NCBI GenBank assembly: GCA_905480225.1
Contig: CAJQPO010000007.1
Coordinates: 1-64,000 of the forward strand
Source: an uncultured Flavobacteriales bacterium
Lineage (GTDB): Bacteria > Bacteroidota > Bacteroidia > Flavobacteriales_D > Parvicellaceae
Length of the DNA stretch: 64,000 nucleotides
Reading direction: 5' to 3'
Made by a program: the position numbers and the translations under genes. Below the pieces are notes generated by a model. That model did not search any database and was not told the DNA's origin. It worked only from the letters and a program-made list of their open reading frames with translations. Below, piece after piece: positions 27,395 to 35,623 of this stretch (positions are counted from its first letter, which is position 1; every line of letters starts with the position of its first letter).

Positions 27395-28759
27395 ATGTCT
27401 AAAGCCGTTAAAATTCGTAGAGGCTTAAACATCGCATTGCAAGGTAAGGCGGACAAAGTCCATGCCAATGCAAACGAGGCGAAGCAATATGCAATAAAAC
27501 CGACTGATTTTCATGGGTTAATGCCAAAACTTGTGGGTAAAGAAGGGCACAAATTGAAAGCTGGATCGGTGTTATTCTACGACAAATACAACGAAAGTAT
27601 TAAATATGCGTCGCCCGTTAGTGGTGAAATATCTGAAATTCGTAGAGGAGAAAAACGAAAAATATTGGAGGTAATCATTACCCCAGACGGAAAAGATTCT
27701 TTCGAAAAGCATGATGTTGCGGATCCAAACGACTTAAGTAGGGAAGAGATTCTTGAAAAAATGTTAGCTTCTGGATTGTGGCCATTTATTAAAATGAGGC
27801 CAGTCGATATTGTTGCTAATCCTACCGACACTCCTAAAATGATTGTTGTTTCCGCATTTGATTCGCATCCTTTGGCTCCAGACTATAATTTCTTATTGAA
27901 GGACGATCAAGAAGCATTTCAAACAGGAATTAATGCACTAAATAAGCTTACGGAAGGTTCTGTTCACCTCAACATTCGAGGTGAGAAAAAACAGAGCTCG
28001 ATTTTTGAACAATGTGAAAATGTTCAAATCAATCTTTTTGGAGGGGTGCACCCTTGTGGAAATGTAGGTGTTCAAATTCATCATATTGACCCGATTAACA
28101 AAGGAGAAGTAGTTTGGACAGTTAATCCTGCTGACGTAGCCGTAATCGGTAAATTTTTCATGTCTGGTAGGTTTGATACAGAGCGTGTTGTGGCCTTAAC
28201 CGGTTCGAAAGTAAATGAGCCTCGTTATCTCAAAACAAAAATTGGTGCGTCCATAGATAGTTTGGTCAAGAATAATATTGACGCGGAGAATGTTCGTATT
28301 ATCTCGGGTAACGTATTAACTGGAGACAAGACTGATGACAAAGGGTTTATAGGGTATTATCATCATCAAATCACGGTGGTGCCAGAAGGAGATCACCACA
28401 AGTTTTTCTTGACCGATGGATGGTTGAGTCTAGGGTTTAATCGATTTTCAATGTCCACGTCATACCCAACCATGCTCAATGCACCAAGTAAGAGATGGGA
28501 ATTAGATACCAATCTGAATGGTGAAGAAAGAGCATTTGTTGTATCAGAACAATACGAAAAAGTTTTTCCATTTGATATTTATCCCGTTTTTCTCATAAAA
28601 TCAATCTTAACGAATGATATTGATGGAATGGAAAAATTAGGAATTTACGAAGTAGCACCAGAGGATTTTGCGCTTTGCGAATTCGTTTGTACGTCTAAAA
28701 TCAATTCTCAAAAAATAATTCGAGACGGTTTAGATATTATTAAAGAGGAGTGTTTATAA
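27395..28759 (+). CDS. nqrA: Na+-translocating NADH:quinone reductase subunit A
   Basis: 454 residues. NqrA is the peripheral cytoplasmic subunit; it has an N-terminal barrel-sandwich region like RnfC (KIRRGLNIALQGKAD, then a GHKLKAGSVLFYDK segment near 51-64) and a Rossmann-like middle part (HPLAPDYNFLLK). It contains no covalent cofactor and sits over the quinone site. First of six nqr genes in the usual order A-B-C-D-E-F with 1-18 base gaps, so it defines the operon start; the operon promoter is probably in 27266-27394, but I see no exact TAnnTTTG there. Confidence 0.95.
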   Translation: MSKAVKIRRGLNIALQGKADKVHANANEAKQYAIKPTDFHGLMPKLVGKEGHKLKAGSVLFYDKYNESIKYASPVSGEISEIRRGEKRKILEVIITPDGKDSFEKHDVADPNDLSREEILEKMLASGLWPFIKMRPVDIVANPTDTPKMIVVSAFDSHPLAPDYNFLLKDDQEAFQTGINALNKLTEGSVHLNIRGEKKQSSIFEQCENVQINLFGGVHPCGNVGVQIHHIDPINKGEVVWTVNPADVAVIGKFFMSGRFDTERVVALTGSKVNEPRYLKTKIGASIDSLVKNNIDAENVRIISGNVLTGDKTDDKGFIGYYHHQITVVPEGDHHKFFLTDGWLSLGFNRFSMSTSYPTMLNAPSKRWELDTNLNGEERAFVVSEQYEKVFPFDIYPVFLIKSILTNDIDGMEKLGIYEVAPEDFALCEFVCTSKINSQKIIRDGLDIIKEECL

Positions 28760-28768
28760 AAGCAAGAA

Positions 28769-30049
28769 ATGAAATTTTTAAGAAACATATTTGATAACGC
28801 TCATCATAAGCTAGAATCAAAAGAAAAAATCAAAAAGTTTTGGCCTTTGATAGATGCTTTTGATACGCTTATGTTTACCCCGAAAGAGGTAACGAAGTCT
28901 GGTTCGCACATTCGTGATGCGATCGATTTGAAACGAACGATGATGCTAGTAATCACTGCCATGGTTCCGTGTTTATTATTTGGCATTTATAATGCAGGAT
29001 ACCAAAGTTTACGCCTTACCGAGGCGGGTTGGGACGCAGGAGTTTTGGATTGTTTCATGGCTGGTTTGCCTAAAATATTACTGCTGATTATCGTTTCTTA
29101 CGCTACTGGTTTAGGTGTAGAATTTATTTTTGCGATACGGAATCAACATTCTGTAGCAGAAGGATTTTTGGTTTCTGGAATGTTGATTCCATTGATTATG
29201 CCAATAGATGTGCCACTTTGGATGGTAGTAGCCGCCACGGCTTTTGCCGTTTTAATTGGCAAAGAAGTCTTTGGAGGTACAGGGATGAACATTTTGAATG
29301 TCGCACTAACCGCGAGGGCATTCTTATTCTTTGCGTATCCCACAAAAATGTCTGGTGACAAGGTGTGGATTTCTGATTATGAGTTAATGAAAGAAAAGAG
29401 CCTGGCTGTTAAAGAAAATGTGGCTAATGGAACGGAAATTCCTGAACACCTTGCAAATGTACCAGAGCTCGTTGATGGCATGTCTGGGGCAACTGCGATG
29501 GGGGAACTTGCCAGTACTTTTGACGCAACAGCAGCACATTCAGAAGCAGTTACCTCGATGTTCGCTTCGGGAGGACAATTTGATTTTATGAATTCATTTT
29601 TAGGTTTAATACCTGGTTCAGTTGGAGAGACTTCAGCACTAGCTTGTTTGTTGGGTGCTGGAATGTTGTTAGCAACGGGTATTGCTAGTTGGAAGGTAAT
29701 TGGATCTTTTTTCGTTGGTGGTTTATTCATGACCTCTGTTCTTTTCGCAATTGGAGGAAACCCTTATTTTGATTTAAATCCAATTCATCAATTGATGTTG
29801 GGTGGCTTCATGTTTGGAATGGTATTTATGGCCACAGATCCGGTAACTGCTTGCCAAACGGGTACAGGAAAATTCATTTATGGATTTTTGGGTGGTTCGC
29901 TCGGAATTTTGATCCGGATTTTAAACCCTGCTTACCCTGAAGGAATTATGTTAGCAATTTTAATTGCGAATGTGTGTGCTCCATTAATAGATCACATGGT
30001 GATCCAATCGAATATTAAACGAAGACTAAGTCGACTAAAAACCGCATAA
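28769..30049 (+). CDS. nqrB: Na+-translocating NADH:quinone reductase subunit B
   Basis: 426 residues, multi-pass membrane subunit of the RnfD/NqrB family. The flavinylation motif DGMSGAT places the covalent FMN on Thr242. An N-terminal cytoplasmic tail (1-55, KFLRNIFDNAHHKLESKEKI) precedes about ten membrane helices; the VGETSALACLLGAG and MATDPVTACQTGTG segments are conserved in the family. NqrB carries FMN and riboflavin and forms much of the sodium path. Flavin is attached by ApbE, whose gene ends this operon. Confidence 0.95.
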   Translation: MKFLRNIFDNAHHKLESKEKIKKFWPLIDAFDTLMFTPKEVTKSGSHIRDAIDLKRTMMLVITAMVPCLLFGIYNAGYQSLRLTEAGWDAGVLDCFMAGLPKILLLIIVSYATGLGVEFIFAIRNQHSVAEGFLVSGMLIPLIMPIDVPLWMVVAATAFAVLIGKEVFGGTGMNILNVALTARAFLFFAYPTKMSGDKVWISDYELMKEKSLAVKENVANGTEIPEHLANVPELVDGMSGATAMGELASTFDATAAHSEAVTSMFASGGQFDFMNSFLGLIPGSVGETSALACLLGAGMLLATGIASWKVIGSFFVGGLFMTSVLFAIGGNPYFDLNPIHQLMLGGFMFGMVFMATDPVTACQTGTGKFIYGFLGGSLGILIRILNPAYPEGIMLAILIANVCAPLIDHMVIQSNIKRRLSRLKTA

Positions 30050-30050
30050 A

Positions 30051-30884
30051 ATGGCTATTAATAAAGAAAGTAATTCGTATACAATAATGTTCGCCGTTGC
30101 TATGGTTGTTGTTGTTGGTGGTCTTTTGGCGTTTACCTACGAATCCTTTAAGGACGTCATAAAAAGTAACCAAGAAAACGAAAAGAAGCAAAACATCTTA
30201 CAAGCAATCGGAATCGCTGAGACAGGTGGTAAAGATTTTGATAGGACTGCGGCACAGGAAGTCTTCTATAAATATGTTACCAGAAGAATAACACTTTCTT
30301 ATGAAGGGCAAATATTAAGTGACTTACCTGCCGATAGTATCATTAATGCGTCAAATAAGCTAGATGCCTTTAACATAGACTTAAGAAAAGAGTATAAGCT
30401 ATACGGTAAGAAGGTAATCAAGAATAACAAGGGAAGCAAAGAGAAATTGGCTGCAGGATTGGCCGCAGAAGATAGAATTCATTATCCTTTGTTTGTTTGT
30501 GAAAAAGGAGATTCAACTTTTTATGTAGTTTCTGCTGTTGGAACGGGCCTTTGGGATGATGTTTGGGGTTATATTGGAATTAATTCAAACTGTCAAACCA
30601 TTAGTGGTTCTGTTTTCGATCATAAAGCGGAAACGCCCGGATTAGGTTCGAAGGTTACTGAAGATTGGTTTCAAAAACAATTTGTTGGTAAACGAATCAT
30701 GGCTGAAGATGGCGAAACCAGGTTGAAGCTAGAGGTTCGAAAACCAGGAAATGAATTGAATATCCATCAGGTAGATGGAATTAGTGGCGCAACATTTACA
30801 GGTGCAGGTGTTGCAGAAATGTTGGAAAGATCATTTGTGGTCTACCAAGATTTTTTTGATAATAATCCAGAATTCAAAAAATAA
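30051..30884 (+). CDS. nqrC: Na+-translocating NADH:quinone reductase subunit C
   Basis: 277 residues: one N-terminal membrane helix (about 10-29) and a periplasmic FMN-binding domain. The motif DGISGAT places the covalent FMN on Thr248. The family's GLWDDVWGYIGI and ETPGLGSKV segments are present. NqrC shuttles electrons on the periplasmic side. The start codon follows the nqrB stop by one base, so translation is probably coupled. Confidence 0.95.
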   Translation: MAINKESNSYTIMFAVAMVVVVGGLLAFTYESFKDVIKSNQENEKKQNILQAIGIAETGGKDFDRTAAQEVFYKYVTRRITLSYEGQILSDLPADSIINASNKLDAFNIDLRKEYKLYGKKVIKNNKGSKEKLAAGLAAEDRIHYPLFVCEKGDSTFYVVSAVGTGLWDDVWGYIGINSNCQTISGSVFDHKAETPGLGSKVTEDWFQKQFVGKRIMAEDGETRLKLEVRKPGNELNIHQVDGISGATFTGAGVAEMLERSFVVYQDFFDNNPEFKK

Positions 30885-30889
30885 GAGGC

Positions 30890-31549
30890 ATGGCAGAGGT
30901 AAAAGAAAAAGAGCCGTTATTCTCTAAGAAGAACAAAAGGTTAATTACGGATCCGTTGAATGACAATAATCCGGTAACAATACAAGTACTAGGTATTTGT
31001 TCGGCATTAGCGGTCACGGTTCAATTGGATAATGCAATAGTGATGTCTATTGCGGTAATGGCTGTATTGGTTATCGGTAATGTGGTAGTTTCTTTGCTAA
31101 GAAGTTTTATCCCTCCAAGGATTCGAATCATCGTTCAGCTTGTTATCGTTGCATCACTGGTTATCATTGTTGATATTGTGTTAAAAGCATTTGTTTACGA
31201 TGTTTCTAAGCAACTTTCAGTCTTTGTCGGACTCATCATTACCAATTGTATCATTATGGGTCGTTTGGAGGCTTTCGCAATGGGTAATAAACCATGGGCA
31301 TCTGCTTTGGACGGAGTTGGTAACGGATTAGGTTATGGGTTTGTTTTGATTGTTGTTGCGATTTGTAAAGAATTATTTGGTTCGGGATCGTTAACTATCC
31401 CTGGATTTGATAAGTTTCAATTTATTGCTGAAGGCTCTGGTTACCTGCATAACGGTTTAATGCTGTTACCACCTTCTTCGTTGGTTTTAGTAGCAGTCTA
31501 TATTTGGATTCAAAAAACCAGAAACAAGAAATTAATAGAAGAACATTAA
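30890..31549 (+). CDS. nqrD: Na+-translocating NADH:quinone reductase subunit D
   Basis: 219 residues, six-helix membrane protein of the NqrD/RnfE family. Two conserved Cys are visible, Cys37 in VLGICSALAV and Cys120 in ITNCIIMGR; with two from NqrE they hold the intramembrane iron centre. The N-terminal ~30 residues are hydrophilic and cytoplasmic. It lies 5 bases after nqrC. Confidence 0.95.
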   Translation: MAEVKEKEPLFSKKNKRLITDPLNDNNPVTIQVLGICSALAVTVQLDNAIVMSIAVMAVLVIGNVVVSLLRSFIPPRIRIIVQLVIVASLVIIVDIVLKAFVYDVSKQLSVFVGLIITNCIIMGRLEAFAMGNKPWASALDGVGNGLGYGFVLIVVAICKELFGSGSLTIPGFDKFQFIAEGSGYLHNGLMLLPPSSLVLVAVYIWIQKTRNKKLIEEH

Positions 31550-31567
31550 TTAAAAGAAGAAAGAGAA

Positions 31568-32182
31568 ATGGAATACTTTAAATTATTCATACGTGCTGCC
31601 TTCGTAGACAACATGATCTTTGCATTCTTTTTTGGAATGTGTTCATATTTGGCGGTGTCAAAAACGGTAAAAACGGCAGTTGGTTTAGGAATGGCTGTAA
31701 TTTTTGTTCTAACAGTAACGGTTCCTGTCAACTGGTTATTAGATACTTATGTATTGCAAGAAGGAGCTTTGTCTTGGTTAGGACCTGAATATGCCAGCTA
31801 TGATCTCAGCTTTTTGAGTTTTATCATGTTTATTGCAGTTATTGCGTCAATTGTTCAATTAGTCGAAATGATTGTTGAGAAGTTCTCACCAGCTCTTTAT
31901 GGTGCCTTGGGAATCTTCTTGCCATTAATCGCAGTAAACTGTGCCATTTTAGGGGGTGCATTGTTTATGCAACAAAAACAATTTGGAGATATTGCTGAAG
32001 CTACGACGTACGGATTGGGTTCTGGATTTGGATGGTTCATAGCGGTAGTTTTAATTGCGGCAATAAGAGAGAAAATTCGCTATTCTCATATACCTGCCCC
32101 ACTTAGAGGAGTTGGTATGGCTTTCTTAATTACGGGCTTAATGGGATTGGCATTTTTAGGATTTTTAGGTTTTAACATTTAA
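31568..32182 (+). CDS. nqrE: Na+-translocating NADH:quinone reductase subunit E
   Basis: 204 residues, a membrane paralogue of NqrD with inverted topology. Cys25 (FGMCSYLAV) and Cys124 (AVNCAILGG) complete the four-cysteine iron site with NqrD. An AAIREKIRYSHIP cytoplasmic loop near the C-terminus is typical. The iron at this site needs a maturation factor (NqrM in Vibrio); a candidate lies at 34668-34871. Confidence 0.95.
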   Translation: MEYFKLFIRAAFVDNMIFAFFFGMCSYLAVSKTVKTAVGLGMAVIFVLTVTVPVNWLLDTYVLQEGALSWLGPEYASYDLSFLSFIMFIAVIASIVQLVEMIVEKFSPALYGALGIFLPLIAVNCAILGGALFMQQKQFGDIAEATTYGLGSGFGWFIAVVLIAAIREKIRYSHIPAPLRGVGMAFLITGLMGLAFLGFLGFNI

Positions 32183-32195
32183 TAGTGATTTAAGA

Positions 32196-33491
32196 ATGAC
32201 TGGAGTAGTAATAACATCAATTATAGTTTTCTTGGCTGTAGTGCTTTCACTAACGGCCTTGCTCTTATTTGCAAAGGCAAAATTGGTTTCTTCTGGAAAA
32301 ATTAAGATTACCATTAATGGAGAAAGAGAACTAGAAGTAGAAGGTGGAAACACTTTATTAAGTACGTTAGGTACCGCAGGTATTTTTTTACCATCCGCTT
32401 GTGGTGGTGGTGGAACTTGTGTGCAATGTATTTGTCAAGTTCATACTGGCGGTGGATCAATATTACCTACAGAAGTTCCGCATTTTTCTCGAAAGGAAAT
32501 AGCTTCTAACCACAGACTTGGTTGTCAGGTCAAGGTTAAGGAAGATATGGAGATTGAAGTAGAGGAGGAAGTTCTAGGAATTAAGGAGTGGAAAGCAAAA
32601 GTGGTTTCTAATTATAATGTGGCAACGTTCATCAAAGAATTTATAGTTGAAATTCCTGAGGATATGGACTACAAAGCTGGTGGATATATCCAGATCAATA
32701 TTCCAAAATGCACCATTAATTATTCAGATATGGACGTTGAAGCACATCCACAGGATCATCCTGGTGAGCCGGAGAAATTCAAGGCTGATTGGGATAAATT
32801 TGGTTTATGGCCATTGGTGATGAAAAATGATGAAGAAGTTGTTCGTGCTTATTCGATGGCATCTTATCCAGCTGAAGGTCGAAAAATCATGTTGAATGTT
32901 AGGGTTGCTACACCACCTTGGGACCGCAAGAACAACGATTGGATGAAAGTCAATCCAGGCATAGCATCCTCTTATATTTTTAATTGTAAAGCAGGTGATG
33001 AGGTAACCATCTCGGGACCTTATGGCGAATTTTTCATCAACGAATCTGACTCAGAAATGCTTTACGTTGGTGGAGGTGCAGGAATGGCGCCTATGCGTTC
33101 ACATTTATACGAGTTATTTAAAACATTAAAAACAGGTCGGAAAGTAACCTATTGGTATGGCGGTCGCTCACGTGCGGAATTGTTCTATATACATTACTTT
33201 AGAGATCTTGAAAAAGAGTTTTCCAATTTTAAATTTTATTTGGTGTTGTCAGAGCCATTGGAATCTGATAATTGGGTTGAAAAGAAAGACATTGATGATC
33301 CAAATGGTGATGGATTTCTAGGATTTGTACATAATGCTGTAATTGATCAGTATTTAAGTAAACACGATGATCCTGAGGATATTGAGCTTTACTTCTGTGG
33401 ACCTCCGCTAATGAATGTTGCCGTTCAGAAAATGGGTGAAGATTTCGGGATACCTGATGATAGTATAAGATTTGATGATTTTGGTGGTTAA
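32196..33491 (+). CDS. nqrF: Na+-translocating NADH:quinone reductase subunit F
   Basis: 431 residues, the electron-entry subunit. In order: one N-terminal membrane helix (about 5-25), a [2Fe-2S] ferredoxin domain (Cys69, Cys75, Cys78, Cys110), an FAD domain (RAYSMASYP) and an NADH domain (GGGAGMAPMRSHLYE; CGPPLMN near the end). It oxidises NADH and passes electrons through FAD and the iron-sulfur centre. Its last bases overlap the longest possible apbE reading frame, and a strong terminator follows 22 bases after its stop. Confidence 0.96.
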   Translation: MTGVVITSIIVFLAVVLSLTALLLFAKAKLVSSGKIKITINGERELEVEGGNTLLSTLGTAGIFLPSACGGGGTCVQCICQVHTGGGSILPTEVPHFSRKEIASNHRLGCQVKVKEDMEIEVEEEVLGIKEWKAKVVSNYNVATFIKEFIVEIPEDMDYKAGGYIQINIPKCTINYSDMDVEAHPQDHPGEPEKFKADWDKFGLWPLVMKNDEEVVRAYSMASYPAEGRKIMLNVRVATPPWDRKNNDWMKVNPGIASSYIFNCKAGDEVTISGPYGEFFINESDSEMLYVGGGAGMAPMRSHLYELFKTLKTGRKVTYWYGGRSRAELFYIHYFRDLEKEFSNFKFYLVLSEPLESDNWVEKKDIDDPNGDGFLGFVHNAVIDQYLSKHDDPEDIELYFCGPPLMNVAVQKMGEDFGIPDDSIRFDDFGG

Positions 33492-34641
33492 CACTTGTCA
33501 CAATAGTATTTTTAAAAAGTCCCGATTGATTGGGACTTTTTTGTTTTCGCTGCTTTTCTATTCCTGTACAGATAACACCAATACTAATGGACGTAAGTCA
33601 TTAGAAAAGGATGAATCGAGTAGGAAAAACAGTTCGGAAAATAATTTCTATACGATTGAAGGGTTTGCTCAAGGAACGACCTATCAAATAAAATATGAGG
33701 CTTCACACGATTTAAAAATCAAACGCGAAATTGATTCATTGCTACAAGATTTTGATTGGCACTTATCAACGTATTTGGATTCAAGTTTAATTTCTGATTT
33801 TAATAATGCAGATGTTCATTTCTATTGCCAAATTGTTTCCAGTATTATAGCCAATTGCTTTTTAGAATCTCGAAAAATTTATGAAGTTACTGATGGTGCT
33901 TTTAATCCAGCTGTCTACCCACTGGTTGATTTTTGGGGGTTTTATGACATGGCGAATAAAGAACACCAGCCAACTCGGGAGGAAATTGATTCAGTATTAA
34001 AATTCATTGTTTTTGATTCCACAGCTATTCAATTGGTTCAAAATAAATGGATAGATACGGATGAGCTAAGTGTCAACGAATTGTGTAAGGTTGATGCAAG
34101 ATTGAAGCTGGATTTCAATGCCATAGCGCAAGGTTTTTCAGTAGACTTAATTGGACTTTTCCTGAAATCTTGGGGTGTTGAAAATTACATGGTAGAGTTA
34201 GGTGGCGAGGTAAAATGTCGAGGAGTAAATGCATATGGTAATTTGTGGAAGATTGGTATTGATCGCCCATCTGATGGAGCAAGTGTGGCAAACAGAGTAC
34301 TTAATGCAGCTGTACTGGTAGATAATAAAGGTTTAGCAACATCGGGTAATTACAGAAAGTTTTATGAGCTGAATGGTATTAAATATGCGCATACGATCGA
34401 TCCTAGGACAGGGATGCCTGTTTCTCATTCCTTATTAAGCACTACGGTTGTTTCTGACAAAGCTTCTGTATCTGATGCTTATGCAACAGCATTTATGGTT
34501 TTAGGTGTAGAAGAGACTAAGCTATTTCTTGAAAAACATGAAGAATTGGACTTGGATGTCTATTTAATTTATGCCAATGCTAATGGAGAATTTATTACTT
34601 GGATGAACAGCGGTATGAAAGCAATTATAGAGGAATTTTAA
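33475..34641 (+). CDS. apbE: FAD:protein FMN transferase (flavin transferase ApbE), lipoprotein
   Basis: 388 residues from the ATG at 33475 (a TTG one codon earlier is also open); an internal TTG at 33526 would start closer to the signal peptide. A hydrophobic segment ends in LLFYSC, a lipobox, so the enzyme is probably anchored on the periplasmic side. Family motifs: GFAQGTTYQIKYEA (about 64-77), GGEVKCRG, and the metal-binding IDPRTGMPV near the C-terminus. ApbE moves FMN from FAD to Thr in SGAT motifs, as in the NqrB and NqrC genes upstream. The N-terminal codons contain the hairpin of an intrinsic terminator, so expression may be lower than nqr or come from another promoter. Confidence 0.92.
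   Translation: MILVVNTCHNSIFKKSRLIGTFLFSLLFYSCTDNTNTNGRKSLEKDESSRKNSSENNFYTIEGFAQGTTYQIKYEASHDLKIKREIDSLLQDFDWHLSTYLDSSLISDFNNADVHFYCQIVSSIIANCFLESRKIYEVTDGAFNPAVYPLVDFWGFYDMANKEHQPTREEIDSVLKFIVFDSTAIQLVQNKWIDTDELSVNELCKVDARLKLDFNAIAQGFSVDLIGLFLKSWGVENYMVELGGEVKCRGVNAYGNLWKIGIDRPSDGASVANRVLNAAVLVDNKGLATSGNYRKFYELNGIKYAHTIDPRTGMPVSHSLLSTTVVSDKASVSDAYATAFMVLGVEETKLFLEKHEELDLDVYLIYANANGEFITWMNSGMKAIIEEF
33514..33542 (+). terminator. Intrinsic terminator of the nqr operon, inside the 5' end of apbE
   Basis: AAAAAGTCCC (33514-33523) pairs with GGGACTTTTT (33532-33541) around an 8-base loop, and the descending arm doubles as the T run. This is the shape of a factor-independent terminator. It follows the nqrF stop by 22 bases but overlaps the region coding for the ApbE signal peptide. 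Confidence 0.75.
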
Positions 34642-34660
34642 TTCCGAAGGAATTCTTTAA
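34640..34660 (+). terminator. Possible terminator after apbE
   Basis: AATTCC (34640-34645) pairs with GGAATT (34649-34654) around GAA, followed by CTTTAATTTT. Read on the other strand the loop is C(UUCG)G, a very stable tetraloop. The T tract is broken, so strength is uncertain. It lies between two convergent genes. Confidence 0.45.
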
Positions 34661-34667
34661 TTTTGAG

Positions 34668-34871
34668 TTAGGGTAGTGGTTGAATTTCACTTTTACATTT
34701 TTCGTCGGGTCGTGCCCCGCACACTCCACAAGAAGCACCGTCTTCTTGAAGCAAAGGATTGTTACTTGCGCATGTGCCTGCAAATTCCCCTCCTTTTTTT
34801 GCCCATATTTTAATTGCAATTCCTGCGACTGCAAGCCCCAAAAGGCCGATAGAAAGTAACGCTAACTTCAT
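34668..34871 (-). CDS. nqrM: NqrM-like (DUF539-like) four-cysteine membrane protein
   Basis: 67 residues: one N-terminal membrane helix (about 4-24), a basic stretch (KIWAKKGGEFAG), then four Cys in CASNNPLLQEDGASCGVCGARPDEKC (Cys34, Cys48, Cys51, Cys59). NqrM of Vibrio has the same outline, a membrane helix followed by a GSCGG/C-x-C-x-x-PC cluster, and is needed to insert iron between NqrD and NqrE; its gene often lies beside nqr and apbE. This protein lies directly beside apbE, on the opposite strand. Homology is judged by length, Cys pattern and place only; the Cys spacing differs from the Vibrio protein, so the name is provisional. Confidence 0.6.
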   Translation of the reverse strand: MKLALLSIGLLGLAVAGIAIKIWAKKGGEFAGTCASNNPLLQEDGASCGVCGARPDEKCKSEIQPLP

Positions 34872-34888
34872 GGTAACAAAGTTAAGGA

Positions 34889-35623
34889 TTATTGTGGAAT
34901 TAATGCTCCTGAACCAGTCATTGCAACATCGATAATTGTTGGATTACCAGAATAATACACATTACCTGATGACTCAATAACCCCATTAATTGAGTTTGTG
35001 GCATTCAATTTTAGCCATCCTGTTGAATTCCAATGAATAGCAGCCTTTGTTGAAATTAATTGCGATGCATCAACATCACCATGCCCAAAATAATAAAAGT
35101 AGCTATCTGCGCATGTACCAACTAATTTAATATTTGTGACTCCGACATTCACAATAAAGAAACTCGAATCACATTCAAGCGTTAAATCAATATTTCCGTT
35201 TGCACGATTCGCATCAACAATAATATTCTTCTTTATGGGTGTTTCATTTGTCAAGTTTCCGGATCCATAAAGTAAGATCTTATTAAGATTTATACTGTTT
35301 AGGTAAACTTTAGTTTTGTAATTAAGGTCTCGCAAGAATGAACATCTATTATCATCTCTTATAAATAGCGTGTCATTAGAAACTTCAGTCACAATAAAAC
35401 CCATGAGGTTTGCACCTGATTCTACAACTATCGAATTATCAGTGGTATCTGTTAGTATTAAGTCAATGTGATCATCTAGAACCACAAAGGAATAAGGGTT
35501 AAGCGACCTTGAATCAAAGGTGATATTTCCAATATTTTTGAAACACCTCCTATTTTCTACTTTCTTACATCCGGTCAATGAAAAGATAAATGAGATGACT
35601 ATTAAGAATTTACATCGATTCAT
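34889..35623 (-). CDS. GIN-domain (DUF2807-like) putative lipoprotein
   Basis: 244 residues from the ATG at 35621-35623; longer starts lack a signal peptide at the N-terminus. A hydrophobic segment ends in LTGC, a lipobox. The mature part shows the right-handed beta-helix-like pattern of DUF2807 (SFVVLDDHIDLILTDTTD; YGSGNLTNETP; GSGALIP at the C-terminus). These are exported putative auto-transporter adhesin-type domains of unknown role, common in Bacteroidota. The start overlaps the end of the PagL-like gene by 14 bases, so the two are co-transcribed. Confidence 0.7.
   Translation of the reverse strand: MNRCKFLIVISFIFSLTGCKKVENRRCFKNIGNITFDSRSLNPYSFVVLDDHIDLILTDTTDNSIVVESGANLMGFIVTEVSNDTLFIRDDNRCSFLRDLNYKTKVYLNSINLNKILLYGSGNLTNETPIKKNIIVDANRANGNIDLTLECDSSFFIVNVGVTNIKLVGTCADSYFYYFGHGDVDASQLISTKAAIHWNSTGWLKLNATNSINGVIESSGNVYYSGNPTIIDVAMTGSGALIPQ

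Noticed and set aside
29377-29730. 117-residue minus-strand reading frame opposite nqrB
   Set aside because: It is a low-complexity mirror of a strongly conserved membrane gene, with no promoter or family signal.
34640-34654. Terminator for the NqrM-like gene on the minus strand
   Set aside because: That gene ends before the hairpin, but on the minus strand the hairpin is followed by A-rich sequence, not a U run; it fits the plus strand better.
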